NCBI GenBank assembly: GCA_050433985.1
Contig: JBNPWE010000015.1
Coordinates: 1-64,000 of the forward strand
DNA length: 64,000 bases
From: JACIYW01 sp014359745
GTDB lineage: Bacteria; Pseudomonadota; Alphaproteobacteria; Rhodobacterales; Rhodobacteraceae
Reading direction: 5' to 3'
The position numbers and the translations under genes are program-made. The notes below the pieces were generated by a model. The model saw only the letters and a list, made by a program, of their open reading frames with translations, searched no databases and was not told where the DNA came from. Positions 1 to 7,875 of this stretch are shown piece by piece (the first letter of the stretch is position 1; every line of letters starts with the position of its first letter).

Positions 1-305
1 GCGTCGTCATGCCCCTCGACGACGCGCTCGAGTTCATAGCAAACGAGGCCATCTTCTGGACTTGGACCTGAACCAAAAACGTACAAAGTCGAGCTCAGAT
101 CAGACGCAGCAAAGAATCCGAAGATTCACTTCGCGAGATCAGGGCCGTTGCGGAACAACAACAAACCGAAATAGCCGAAAAGCACGACAAGGCGCTGCAG
201 AAAGTCTTCGATGACTTTGTAGCCAATTCCGAAGCAAAGTCGGAAGACATTGAAAATAAGCATCAGTCCATTCTAGACATTCACGAGCTTGTCGCTACTG
301 ACAGT
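1..305 (+). other. AT-rich coding-like region upstream of the first ORF, probably a broken 5' end
   Basis: The frame of the next ORF stays open back to position 72. It reads as a charged, helical, coiled-coil-like segment (for example EIAEKHDKALQKVFDDF at about 168-218). It has no ATG, GTG or TTG codon between 72 and 305, and an in-frame TGA lies at 69-71. Before that TGA the same frame is open to the window edge. The simplest reading is that the real gene starts left of position 72 and has been interrupted by a nonsense or frameshift change. A non-canonical start is the alternative. Confidence 0.5.
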
Positions 306-764
306 GTGGCCGGTGGCTACAAAAAGAGTGCCGACGACGAACGGGCGGCTGCAAACACGTGGCGCATTATATCGATGCTTTGCTACGCACTTATACTTCT
401 CTGGGTGGTATTCAAGGGTAAGCTGGGGTTCGGAATCGCACAGGCTGGTGCGCTCGACTGGCCTGTGATAGTTACTACACTTTCCGTAACAGCGGTTGCG
501 TTCGTTGCGGCACAGTTCGCATCGCGCCAATCCCGGTTGCATCGAATCAACGAACAGCGAATGCGCTGGTTCTCGCTTGAGGTGAAGGCGATTGATCCGT
601 TCATCTCTTCCCTACCGATTGAAATGCAGCAGGAACTGAAGCGACAACTGAGCGAGCGCCTCTTTGGGCAGGATCGCGTTGCTGATGGCGGGCCTAGCAC
701 GGGGTTTGATCCAAGCGCGACCAACCGCCTCTTAGAAACCTTAATTACGTTATTTAAGCGCTAG
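306..764 (+). CDS. hypothetical membrane protein, possibly the C-terminal part of an interrupted gene
   Basis: I do not recognise the family. From the first usable start (GTG at 306) it is 152 residues. Two hydrophobic segments, about residues 20-38 (ISMLCYALILLWVVF) and 50-70, are separated by a short loop. They are followed by a charged cytoplasmic-looking tail with PIEMQQELKRQLSERLF near residue 105. The coding character clearly continues upstream of the GTG as a coiled coil, so the true protein is probably longer and this start may be an artefact. Base composition is much more AT-rich than the neighbours, which suggests acquired DNA. It is convergent with argG. Confidence 0.55.
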   Translation: MAGGYKKSADDERAAANTWRIISMLCYALILLWVVFKGKLGFGIAQAGALDWPVIVTTLSVTAVAFVAAQFASRQSRLHRINEQRMRWFSLEVKAIDPFISSLPIEMQQELKRQLSERLFGQDRVADGGPSTGFDPSATNRLLETLITLFKR

Positions 765-814
765 CCGCCATTGACTTCAGTCAGCCCATTTCCCTGTCCC
801 CTCATGTGACAGTC

Positions 815-2053
815 TCAATACCCCAGTCGCCGCTTGCGCATCGCGATCAGCTTCAGCCGCAGCGCGTTCAACTGGATGAACCCCGCCGCGTCCTTCTGAT
901 CATAGGCGCCGGCATCGTCTTCAAAGGTCACATGCGCCTCGGAATACAGGCTGTGATCCGACCAGCGGCCCACCGTGCGCGCCAGTCCCTTGTAAAGCTT
1001 CAGCCGCACCGTGCCGGTCACATGTTCCTGGCTGCGGTCGATCAGCGCCTGCAACATCTCGCGTTCGGGCGAGAACCAGAAGCCGTTGTAGATCAGTTCG
1101 GCATATTGCGGCATGATCTGATCCTTGAGATGCGCGGCGCCGCGATCCAGGGTGATCTGTTCGATGCCGCGATGCGCCTCCAGGAGCAGCGTGCCGCCGG
1201 GGGTTTCATAGATGCCGCGCGATTTCATGCCGACAAAGCGCCCTTCAACCAGATCAAGCCGCCCGATGCCGTGCTTGCCGCCGAGTTCGTTCAACCGGGT
1301 CAGGATGGTGGCGGGTGAGAGCGTATCGCCGTTGATCGACACGGCGTCGCCGCGTTCAAACCCGATTTCCACATATTCCGGCGTATCGGGCGCGTCTTCG
1401 GGGTGCGCTGTGCGCTGATAGACGTAATCAGGCGCCTCTTCGGCGGGGTTTTCCAGCACCTTGCCTTCGGAGGAGGTGTGCAAAAGGTTCGCATCCACCG
1501 AAAACGGTGCCTCGCCGCGCTTGTCTTTCGCGATGGGGATCTGATGCGCCTCGGCGAATTCCAGCAGGCGTGTGCGGCTGGTCAGATCCCATTCCCGCCA
1601 GGGCGCGATCACCCGGATCTCGGGGTTGAGCGCATAGGCCGCCAACTCGAACCGCACCTGATCGTTGCCCTTGCCCGTTGCCCCATGCGCCACCGCATCG
1701 GCGCCGGTCATCGCCGCGATCTCTATCAACCGCTTGGAAATCAGCGGCCGCGCGATCGAGGTGCCCAGCAGATACAGCCCCTCATAAAGCGCATTCGCGC
1801 GGAACATCGGAAACACGAAATCGCGCACGAATTCCTCGCGCACATCCTCGATATAGATGTTTTCGGGGGCGATCCCCAGCAGTTCGGCCTTCTTGCGCGC
1901 CGGCTCCAGCTCTTCTCCCTGGCCCAGATCGGCGGTGAAGGTGACCACCTCACAGCCGTATTCGGTTTGCAGCCACTTGAGGATGATCGAGGTATCAAGC
2001 CCGCCGGAATAGGCAAGGACAACCTTCTTGGGCGCGGGTCTGGCAGTTGGCAT
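815..2053 (-). CDS. argG: argininosuccinate synthase
   Basis: Joins citrulline and aspartate with ATP to form argininosuccinate, the penultimate step of arginine synthesis, in the cytoplasm. The 412-residue product has the N-type PP-loop LAYSGGLDTS at residues 13-22, and family-typical sequence runs to the C-terminus (length usual for the family, about 405-412). The frame is open for a further 66 codons upstream, but the start at 2053 is chosen because it follows a GGAG ribosome site and places the PP-loop at the normal distance. The gene stands alone, divergent from the lldD-like gene. Confidence 0.96.
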   Translation of the reverse strand: MPTARPAPKKVVLAYSGGLDTSIILKWLQTEYGCEVVTFTADLGQGEELEPARKKAELLGIAPENIYIEDVREEFVRDFVFPMFRANALYEGLYLLGTSIARPLISKRLIEIAAMTGADAVAHGATGKGNDQVRFELAAYALNPEIRVIAPWREWDLTSRTRLLEFAEAHQIPIAKDKRGEAPFSVDANLLHTSSEGKVLENPAEEAPDYVYQRTAHPEDAPDTPEYVEIGFERGDAVSINGDTLSPATILTRLNELGGKHGIGRLDLVEGRFVGMKSRGIYETPGGTLLLEAHRGIEQITLDRGAAHLKDQIMPQYAELIYNGFWFSPEREMLQALIDRSQEHVTGTVRLKLYKGLARTVGRWSDHSLYSEAHVTFEDDAGAYDQKDAAGFIQLNALRLKLIAMRKRRLGY

Positions 2054-2209
2054 GGCGGGCTCCGACAGGGGTGTGACGGGCGGGGTGTAAAGCCTTTGTC
2101 CCGGTCCGGCAAGGGCCGGGCGCGCCCGGTCCGCAAGCGCCAACACGATTGCGCACCCCGGCAAGGATTGGTAACAGAAATTCACCGTTTGCGGCACAGG
2201 AAAGCCACC

Positions 2210-3373
2210 ATGCCCGTCATCACCAATATCGCCGACCTCAAGCGCCTGCACCGCGCCCGCACCCCGGCGATGTTCTATGATTACGCCGAGTCGGGCAGTT
2301 GGACGGAACAGACCTTCCGCGACAACAGCAGCGATTTCGCCGACATCCGCCTGCGCCAGAAAGTCGCGGTGAACATGGAAGGGCGCAGCACCGCATCAAC
2401 GATGATCGGGCAGGATGTGGCGATGCCCGTCGCCCTTGCCCCCATCGGCCTTCTGGGGATGCAATCGGCCGATGGCGAGATCAAGGCCGCCCGCGCCGCC
2501 GAAAAATTCGGCGTGCCCTTCACCCTCTCCACCATGTCGATCTGTTCGATCGAGGACGTGGCGGCGCATACCACCAAACCCTTCTGGTTTCAGGTCTATA
2601 CCCTGCGCGAAGAAGATTTCATGCGCCGCCTGATCGAACGCGCCCGCGCCGCCAATTGTTCGGCACTGGTGATCACCGTCGATCTGCAAATCATGGGCCA
2701 GCGTCACAAGGATATCCGGCACGGCCTTTCGGCCCCGCCCAAACTTACCGCCAAATCCATCCTGGACATGATGACCAAGGTCGAATGGGGCCTTGGCATG
2801 CTGCGCACCAAACGGCGGTTCTTCGGCAATATCGTCGGGCACGCCAAGGGGGTGGATGACCCCTCGTCGCTGGCATCCTGGACGGCGCAGGCCTTCGATC
2901 CCACGCTCGACTGGGCCAAGATCGCCAAACTGAAGGAAATGTGGGGCGGCAAGGTGATCCTCAAGGGCATACTTGACCCCGAAGATGCGCGCATGGCCGT
3001 GAAAACCGGCGCCGATGCGATCATCGTCTCGAACCACGGCGGCCGACAGCTTGACGGCGCGCTGTCTTCCATCCGCATGCTCGACCCGATCCTGCAAGCC
3101 GTCGGCGACCGGATCGAGGTGCACCTCGACAGCGGCATCCGGTCGGGGCAGGACGTGCTCAAGGCCCTCGCGATGGGGGCGCGCGGCACCTATATCGGCC
3201 GCGCCTTTGTCAACGGTCTTGGCGCGATGGGCGAGGCGGGCGTGACCCGCGCGCTGGAGGTCATTCACAAGGAACTCGATACCACGATGGCGCTTTGCGG
3301 TGAAAGAAACGTCAACGACCTTGGCCGCGATATCCTGCTGATCCCGCGCACCTTCGCAGGCGACTGGGCCTGA
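2210..3373 (+). CDS. lldD: FMN-dependent alpha-hydroxy-acid (L-lactate) dehydrogenase
   Basis: A TIM-barrel flavoprotein of the glycolate oxidase/cytochrome b2/LldD family that oxidises L-lactate or a related 2-hydroxy acid and passes electrons to the respiratory chain. The 387 residues match the family's usual length. The signature SNHGGRQLDGALSSI with the active-site histidine is at about residues 274-288, followed by an FMN phosphate-binding segment VHLDSGIRSGQDVLKAL. The start at 2210 has an AGGAAAG site just upstream. The open frame extends far upstream only as antisense of argG. Exact substrate is not proven by sequence, since glycolate and mandelate enzymes share the fold. Confidence 0.9.
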   Translation: MPVITNIADLKRLHRARTPAMFYDYAESGSWTEQTFRDNSSDFADIRLRQKVAVNMEGRSTASTMIGQDVAMPVALAPIGLLGMQSADGEIKAARAAEKFGVPFTLSTMSICSIEDVAAHTTKPFWFQVYTLREEDFMRRLIERARAANCSALVITVDLQIMGQRHKDIRHGLSAPPKLTAKSILDMMTKVEWGLGMLRTKRRFFGNIVGHAKGVDDPSSLASWTAQAFDPTLDWAKIAKLKEMWGGKVILKGILDPEDARMAVKTGADAIIVSNHGGRQLDGALSSIRMLDPILQAVGDRIEVHLDSGIRSGQDVLKALAMGARGTYIGRAFVNGLGAMGEAGVTRALEVIHKELDTTMALCGERNVNDLGRDILLIPRTFAGDWA

Positions 3374-3721
3374 TCCCCTATCCTTTTGACCGGAATGTCA
3401 TCGACCAGTCGCGCGACGATCTCGCCGAGGTACAGGTCGGGCTTGTCTTCCAGCCAGGGATCTTCGGCGCATGTTGTTCAATCGCCCCGGAGCGGCGACG
3501 CCAGTGGGGCAGCGCCGGCTGTCTGACAGGGCGCAGCACGTCGCTTGGCTTGCAGGGGCAGGACGGCCCGATTTCCCCGCTGTAGCCGTGCTGCGGGTCG
3601 CCGCCGGGGCCATCATGCGCCAAGCCTGCACCGCTGCGGGTATCGACCCCGACGCGCCCCTTGTGGGGATACCTGCAGCCGCCTTCTAAGTTCTTCCGCA
3701 GGGCCACTACGGAAGCCGCCT
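3374..3721. other. intergenic stretch with decayed coding-like fragments
   Basis: No complete gene is convincing here. On the minus strand a run that reads DPWLEDKPDLYLGEIVARL (about 3400-3460) looks like protein but has no start and a stop just before it. On the plus strand a 72-codon frame (3471-3689) ends in ACTAAGIDPDAPLVGIPAAAF. It precedes a strong terminator but has no recognisable homology. I read the segment as degraded sequence. Confidence 0.4.
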
Positions 3722-3756
3722 GACCCCCGTTACCGCAAGGTTTTGGGGGTCTTTTT
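3722..3756 (+). terminator. intrinsic terminator
   Basis: The arms GACCCCC (3722-3728) and GGGGGTC (3745-3751) pair. An inner ACC-GCAA-GGT tetraloop hairpin extends the stem, and five T residues follow at 3752-3756. The orientation is plus, so it ends whatever is transcribed from the decayed 3.4-3.7 kb patch or from lldD. Confidence 0.75.
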
Positions 3757-4051
3757 AGCGCGAAGTCCTGCTTGAACGTTCCGCCGCATCTAACAGAAGC
3801 GCACGTTCGGCTTTTTCCTTCGCCCTGATTCTCCACGCCGGGTATGCGATGAATGGCGCAATGAAGAACCCGATAATGAGAAAATTCAAAACAAAGATTA
3901 GCGCGGAACGGGACCAGAAGCCATGAATCGCAAAATAGATTGGTCCGAAAAGAAACGCCCAAACCCATGTAAGGCCGGTAGATTCGTTGAAATTGTCAGA
4001 CAGTTCGTCAATCTTTGCCTGATTGATGCGAACTCGTTCTGTTAATTCCAT
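3755..4051 (-). CDS. small hypothetical membrane protein
   Basis: A 98-residue protein: a short hydrophilic N-terminus (about 24 residues), then two hydrophobic segments around WVWAFLFGPIYFAIHGFW and ALIFVLNFLIIGFFIAPFI, then a basic/charged tail. The FLFGPIYFA pattern recalls small DUF2628-like inner-membrane proteins, but I would not assign a function. The start at 4051 is preferred over the longer open frame, which would run into the tRNA gene; a GAAGGG site lies upstream. The coding is AT-richer than core genes, and it sits directly downstream of tRNA-Tyr, a position often used by integrating elements. Confidence 0.6.
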   Translation of the reverse strand: MELTERVRINQAKIDELSDNFNESTGLTWVWAFLFGPIYFAIHGFWSRSALIFVLNFLIIGFFIAPFIAYPAWRIRAKEKAERALLLDAAERSSRTSR

Positions 4052-4241
4052 GTAAGCTGCCCTTCGCTGTCGGACACGCCTTTGAAGGTAGCTTCGTAAC
4101 CGGATGCGAGCAAGCGCAGCTTTCACGAATCTGTGAGTGTTTCCGTCGCAAGGGGAAGCGAAGCATCTCAATCGGTTGCCATAGGCAATCCTTAGGTAAG
4201 GCCAACCATTCTCTAAAAAGTCCAATGATTTCAAAGAATAA

Positions 4242-4325
4242 TGGTGGGCGACCCTGGAATCGAACCAGGCGTGGGTCTCCCCGGCGGAGTTACAGTCCGC
4301 TGCCGCACCTTGCAGCACGTCGCCC
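4242..4325 (-). tRNA. tRNA-Tyr (GTA anticodon)
   Basis: The reverse strand folds as a class II tRNA. The acceptor arms are GGGCGAC (4325-4319) and GTCGCCC (4252-4246), the anticodon loop reads CTGTAAC with GTA, the variable arm is long, and the T loop is GGTTCGATTCC. The 3' CCA is encoded (4244-4242). The GTA anticodon together with a long variable arm identifies bacterial tRNA-Tyr. Confidence 0.95.
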
Positions 4326-4502
4326 GACGCGAGACGGGGATTACCCGCTCACCCCACAGGCGTCAACCGCTAATCCGCGGGGAAAACGGCTTGCGGCGGG
4401 GCTGGTTGCGCCGCATTGTCCGGCTTTGGGATGTTGACCCCGTGCGCGGGGTGCAATGACGGGTGTGACGGCGGGGTTGACGTCGGGGTTGACGGGGCAA
4501 AG

Positions 4503-5291
4503 ATGAAAAAGCCGACATGGGTGATCGACAAGGAACGCGGGCGGCGGGCGGCGGCGCAGCAGACGCTATGGCTGTTCGGGCTGCATGCGGTGCGCGATGC
4601 GCTGCTCAACCCCGCGCGCGACCGGCTGCGGCTGGTGGTGACCCGCAACGCCGCCGACAAGCTGGCCGAGGCGATCGCGGCGTCGGGGATGGACCCCGAG
4701 GTGGTAGAGCCGCGCGCCTTCAACGTTCCCATTGACGAGGGGTCGGTGCATCAGGGTGCCGCGCTGGAGGTGCGGCCGCTGAACTGGGGCACGCTTGAGG
4801 AAATATGCGTAACGGGTGCGGGTGCTGCGCGGGTGGTGTTGCTGGATCAGGTGACCGATCCGCATAACGTCGGCGCCATTCTGCGTTCGGCCGAGGTGTT
4901 CGGCGCCCGCGCGGTGATCGCCCCCGCGCGTCATGCGGCGCCTGAAACCGGGGCGCTGGCCAAATCCGCAAGCGGCGCGCTGGAACGCCAGCCCTATCTG
5001 CGGGTGCGCAATCTGGGCGACGCGATGGGGGCGCTGCGCGATGTGGGCTATGTGTTGCTGGGGCTGGATGGCACCGCAGAGGTGGATATCGCCGCCGGGC
5101 TGGCGGCCTTTGCGGGGCGGCCGATCGCGCTGGTTCTGGGGGCCGAGGGGCCGGGGTTGCGCGAAAAGACTAAATCACTGTGCGACAGTCTGGTGCGGAT
5201 CGAGGCGGCAGGCGCCTTTGGATCGCTCAACGTATCGACCGCCGCGGCGGTGGCGCTTTATGCCGTTTCGCGGGCGCAACCCGGCGATTGA
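4503..5291 (+). CDS. rlmB: SpoU/TrmH-family 23S rRNA 2'-O-ribose methyltransferase
   Basis: Predicted to methylate a guanosine ribose of 23S rRNA (the RlmB reaction) using SAM. The 262-residue product has an N-terminal substrate-binding domain with LWLFGLHAVRDALLN, then the SPOUT knot with all three motifs: DQVTDPHNVGAILRSAE (about 115-131), VLGAEGPGLR (about 211) and GSLNVSTAAAVAL (about 239). The start at 4503 gives the family's usual beginning. The frame remains open upstream to 4416, but that region is low-complexity G-rich spacer. It is divergent from tRNA-Tyr. RlmB is the most likely member, though a TrmH paralogue cannot be excluded. Confidence 0.88.
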   Translation: MKKPTWVIDKERGRRAAAQQTLWLFGLHAVRDALLNPARDRLRLVVTRNAADKLAEAIAASGMDPEVVEPRAFNVPIDEGSVHQGAALEVRPLNWGTLEEICVTGAGAARVVLLDQVTDPHNVGAILRSAEVFGARAVIAPARHAAPETGALAKSASGALERQPYLRVRNLGDAMGALRDVGYVLLGLDGTAEVDIAAGLAAFAGRPIALVLGAEGPGLREKTKSLCDSLVRIEAAGAFGSLNVSTAAAVALYAVSRAQPGD

Positions 5292-5398
5292 GGTTCCGCA
5301 AATATCTGTGCCAGCGATTCACTTTGCTTCACGCTTGCGGGAGCGGGGTTTTCCGAATCGCTCTTATGGCCCATCTGGCATGCAACACAGAGGTTGCG

Positions 5399-5908
5399 AT
5401 GAGTGGGTTCATGCTAATCAACCGCCGTTCGGTTCTGGCTTCGGCCCTTGCCCTGCCGTTTGTGACTGCCTTGTCGCAAGGGGCGGCTGCGGGCGGTTCT
5501 GCGGGCGGTTCTGCGGGCGTTGGCGTGACCATTGCACGGATGTCCACCCGTGACGGTATGGCGCTGGGTGGATATGATCCGGTTGCCTATTTCGATCAGG
5601 GGCGGCCCATGGTTGGGGATGTATCCCATCGGCTGAAATGGCACGGTGCCATCTGGCAGTTCGCCAGCGCCGACCATCGCCAGGTATTCGAGATGAACCC
5701 CAAGGCCTATGCGCCAGAGTTCGGCGGATATTGCGCCTATACAGTAGCCCAGGGTCGGCCGTTCAGGGGCGAGCCAGAGCTTTGGACAATCACCGACGGG
5801 CGGCTTTATCTGAATTACGACACCAGGTTGCAAACGCTTTGGCGTCAGGACATGATGCGCCTCATTACAGAGGCGCGCAGGAACTGGTCGAATTTCAACA
5901 AGGTTTGA
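5399..5908 (+). CDS. exported YHS-domain protein with twin-arginine-type signal
   Basis: The 169-residue protein begins with a short hydrophilic stretch and twin arginines at residues 9-10 (NRRSVLASALALPF), a Tat-like signal. A tandem AGGS linker follows (12-bp DNA repeat). The YHS-like region starts at GGYDPVAYF (about residue 57) and continues through WQFASADHRQVFEMNP and APEFGGYCAYTVAQG. YHS proteins are associated with metal or copper handling, but the role here is unknown. The start at 5399 follows an AGAGG site; a second in-frame ATG at 5411 is possible. It is monocistronic. Confidence 0.85.
   Translation: MSGFMLINRRSVLASALALPFVTALSQGAAAGGSAGGSAGVGVTIARMSTRDGMALGGYDPVAYFDQGRPMVGDVSHRLKWHGAIWQFASADHRQVFEMNPKAYAPEFGGYCAYTVAQGRPFRGEPELWTITDGRLYLNYDTRLQTLWRQDMMRLITEARRNWSNFNKV
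5489..5512 (+). repeat. 12-bp tandem repeat inside the YHS gene
   Basis: Two exact copies of GCGGGCGGTTCT followed by a partial third copy. They encode an Ala-Gly-Gly-Ser linker between the signal sequence and the mature domain. Confidence 0.8.
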
Positions 5909-5973
5909 TGCGCGGTTCACCCCAGGAACTCCGGCATCCTGTGCGCCGTTCGGGAAGATCGGGAACGGGACAA

Positions 5974-6003
5974 TCGTGCAAAGCATTGTCGTGCAAAGCA
6001 TTG
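5974..6003 (+). repeat. 15-bp tandem duplication
   Basis: Two exact adjacent copies of TCGTGCAAAGCATTG lie in the intergenic region downstream of the YHS gene. Confidence 0.8.
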
Positions 6004-6067
6004 CATGACAAGAAAATCACGGGTTAGCGATAGGCCTTTAATTATTCGCAAACTTCCCTACATTAAA

Positions 6068-6157
6068 AGGTGAGACGTGGATACGGAACATTCGCGTTTC
6101 AAACACTGTCCCTCGTTCCGTTACTGGCGTCCGGACCCTTGGTTCGGACGCTTTTTT
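6068..6157 (+). ncRNA. candidate structured small RNA with its own terminator
   Basis: An intergenic segment without an ORF contains a 7-bp stem ACGGAAC (6083-6089) / GTTCCGT (6115-6121) closing a 25-nt loop. The terminator hairpin and a run of six T follow immediately. The stretch just upstream is AT-rich (TTTAATTATTC, CATTAAAA), which is compatible with a promoter. The terminator points away from the YHS gene and ends before the CoA-binding gene. It could instead be the YHS 3' UTR. I cannot match it to a named RNA family. Confidence 0.4.
6127..6157 (+). terminator. intrinsic terminator
   Basis: The perfect stem GCGTCCG (6127-6133) / CGGACGC (6145-6151) with an 11-nt loop is followed directly by six T residues (6152-6157). 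Confidence 0.85.
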
Positions 6158-6197
6158 ATGCGACCACATCCGGAACGCGGTAAAGGGGGACTGGATC

Positions 6198-6671
6198 ATG
6201 CCCGATTATTCTGACGACCTGCTGCGGTCGGTGCTGGCGCATACGCGCAAGATCGCGATTGTGGGCGTGTCGATGAACCCGGTGCGGCCAAGCTATTATG
6301 TGGCCCGATACCTGGGGCTGAAAGGGTTTCAGGTGGTGCCAGTCAATCCGGGCCATGTGGGCGCGCGCCTGTTCGGCGCCGAGGTGCGGGCCGATCTGGC
6401 CTCGGTTCCCGATGAGGATGTCGATATGGTGGATATCTTTCGGCGGTCCGATCAGGTGGGGCCGATCGTGACGGCGGCGCTGGCGCGCTGGCCCGGCCTG
6501 CGCACCATCTGGATGCAGATAGGCGTGGAAAACCCGCAAGCGTCGGCCGAGGCCGAGGCGCGCGGAGTCACGGTCATTCAGAACCGCTGCCCCAAGATCG
6601 AATATCAGCGCCTGCACGGGGAATTGCGCATGGGCGGCTTCAACACCGGGGTGATTTCGTCAAAGTTGTAG
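6198..6671 (+). CDS. CoA-binding (CoA_binding_2, YccU-like) protein
   Basis: A 157-residue single-domain Rossmann-like protein. IAIVGVSMNPVRPSYYVARYL near residue 20 and a second glycine/hydrophobic pattern at VVPVNPG are the nucleotide/CoA-binding landmarks. TIWMQIGVENPQASAEAEARG and the late NRCPKIEYQRL motif are typical of the family. The biochemical role of these stand-alone CoA-binding proteins is not established. The start at 6198 has an AAAGGGGGA site. The gene lies just after a terminator and is probably monocistronic. Confidence 0.88.
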   Translation: MPDYSDDLLRSVLAHTRKIAIVGVSMNPVRPSYYVARYLGLKGFQVVPVNPGHVGARLFGAEVRADLASVPDEDVDMVDIFRRSDQVGPIVTAALARWPGLRTIWMQIGVENPQASAEAEARGVTVIQNRCPKIEYQRLHGELRMGGFNTGVISSKL

Positions 6672-6749
6672 CGCGGGGTCGGCGCCGGGCTTACCCCCGC
6701 CCGGCGGATCGTCTAGGGTCGGGCGCAAGCGGGTTTGGAAAGAGCAGAG

Positions 6750-7649
6750 ATGGATTTTCGCGCAATCGGGATGGGCCTGGCCTTTGCCTTTATGTGGTCA
6801 TCAGCTTTTACCTCGGCGCGGATGATCGTGGCCGATGCGCCGCCGCTGACGTCACTGGCGTTACGGTTTCTGGTGTCGGGCTGCATCGGTGTGGGGATCG
6901 CGCTGGCGCTGGGGCAAAGCTGGCGGCTGACGCGGGGGCAGTGGCGGGCGACGATCATTTTCGGCATTTGCCAGAACGCGCTTTATCTTGGCCTGAACTT
7001 CGTGGCGATGCAGACGATCGAGGCGTCATTGGCCTCGATCGTGGCCTCGACCATGCCGCTGATCGTGGCGCTTGCCGGGTGGCTGATCTTTCGCGAAAGG
7101 CTGCGCCCGCTGGGAATTGCGGGGCTGGTGGCCGGGCTTATCGGTGTGGTGATCATCATGGGCGCGCGGATAAACGGTGGGGTCGATCTGTTCGGACTGG
7201 CGCTGACCGGCATCGGGGCGCTGGCGCTGGCTTATGCGACGCTGACGGTGCGCTCGGCGTCAAGCGGCGGCAATCTGCTGATGATCGTGGGGTTGCAGAT
7301 GCTGGTGGGCGCGGTGTTGCTGGCGCTGGCCGCCGTCACGTTCGAGCAATGGCAGGTTACCTGGTCGCCGCGTCTGGTGGGGGCGTTCATCTATACCACG
7401 CTGGTGCCGGGCCTGGCGGCGACCTGGGTGTGGTTCAAGCTGGTCAGCCGGATCGGCGCGGTCAGGGCGGCCACCTTTCACTTTCTCAATCCGTTTTTCG
7501 GGGTGGCGATCGCGGCACTGCTTCTGGGTGAAAAGCTGGGGGTGATGGATGTGGTCGGCGTGGTGATCATCGCGCTGGGCATTCTGGCGGTCCAGATGTC
7601 GCGGCAGGTTGTTACCCCCGCCCCACCTGTTGCCCCCCGCCTGTCGTGA
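6750..7649 (+). CDS. EamA-family (DMT superfamily) transporter
   Basis: A 299-residue integral membrane protein with about ten hydrophobic helices arranged as two EamA repeats. The second repeat begins near VDLFGLALTGIGALALAYATL (about residue 150). The WSSAF motif at residues 16-20 and the late FHFLNPFFGVAIAALLLGE motif are typical of drug/metabolite exporters. Substrate cannot be read from the sequence. ATG at 6750 is chosen because a GGAAAGAG site sits just upstream; a TTG five codons earlier overlaps that site. Confidence 0.9.
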   Translation: MDFRAIGMGLAFAFMWSSAFTSARMIVADAPPLTSLALRFLVSGCIGVGIALALGQSWRLTRGQWRATIIFGICQNALYLGLNFVAMQTIEASLASIVASTMPLIVALAGWLIFRERLRPLGIAGLVAGLIGVVIIMGARINGGVDLFGLALTGIGALALAYATLTVRSASSGGNLLMIVGLQMLVGAVLLALAAVTFEQWQVTWSPRLVGAFIYTTLVPGLAATWVWFKLVSRIGAVRAATFHFLNPFFGVAIAALLLGEKLGVMDVVGVVIIALGILAVQMSRQVVTPAPPVAPRLS

Positions 7650-7666
7650 CCGGGGGCAGGTAGCGC

Positions 7667-7815
7667 CTGCGACAGCAGGAACGGGTGATCAACGCGCTGC
7701 GCGCCGAAAACCCCGCCTATGATCAGGCCATCACCTTCATCAAGGTTGATTGGGATCAGCACAGCCGCAGCGATCTGGCGCAACGCCTGCGCATCCCGCG
7801 CCGGTCCACCGCTTG
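7667..7815 (+). pseudogene. thioredoxin-family protein remnant
   Basis: The plus-strand frame reads RQQERVINALRAENPAYDQA, then TFIKVDWDQHSRSDLAQRLR and IPRRST. This resembles the helix-strand-cis-Pro part of small thioredoxin-like proteins in which an aspartate-rich VDWDQH precedes a conserved IPRRST. An in-frame TAG lies just before the fragment where the CxxC motif would be expected. Homology ends abruptly after IPRRST, next to a dispersed repeat. Both ends are missing, so this is a gene ghost. Confidence 0.6.
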
Positions 7816-7835
7816 CGCCCGTGGCGCGGGCGGAC

Positions 7836-7866
7836 CCTCCGGGGGGAGTATTTGTACCAAGATGAT
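7836..7866 (+). repeat. dispersed GAGTATTT/GATG repeat, copy A
   Basis: CCTCCGGGGGGAGTATTTG followed by TACCAAGATGAT. It shares the CTCCGG-x-GGGAGTATTTG...GATG layout with the other copies near 22.7, 27.1, 28.4, 35.6 and 49.1 kb. It lies at the truncated end of the thioredoxin remnant, downstream of aroC. Confidence 0.6.
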
Positions 7867-7875
7867 GGGGGCGGG

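Noticed and set aside
1403..2209. N-terminal extension of the lldD reading frame
   Set aside because: The extra 269 codons are antisense of argG. The ribosome site and family start are at 2210.
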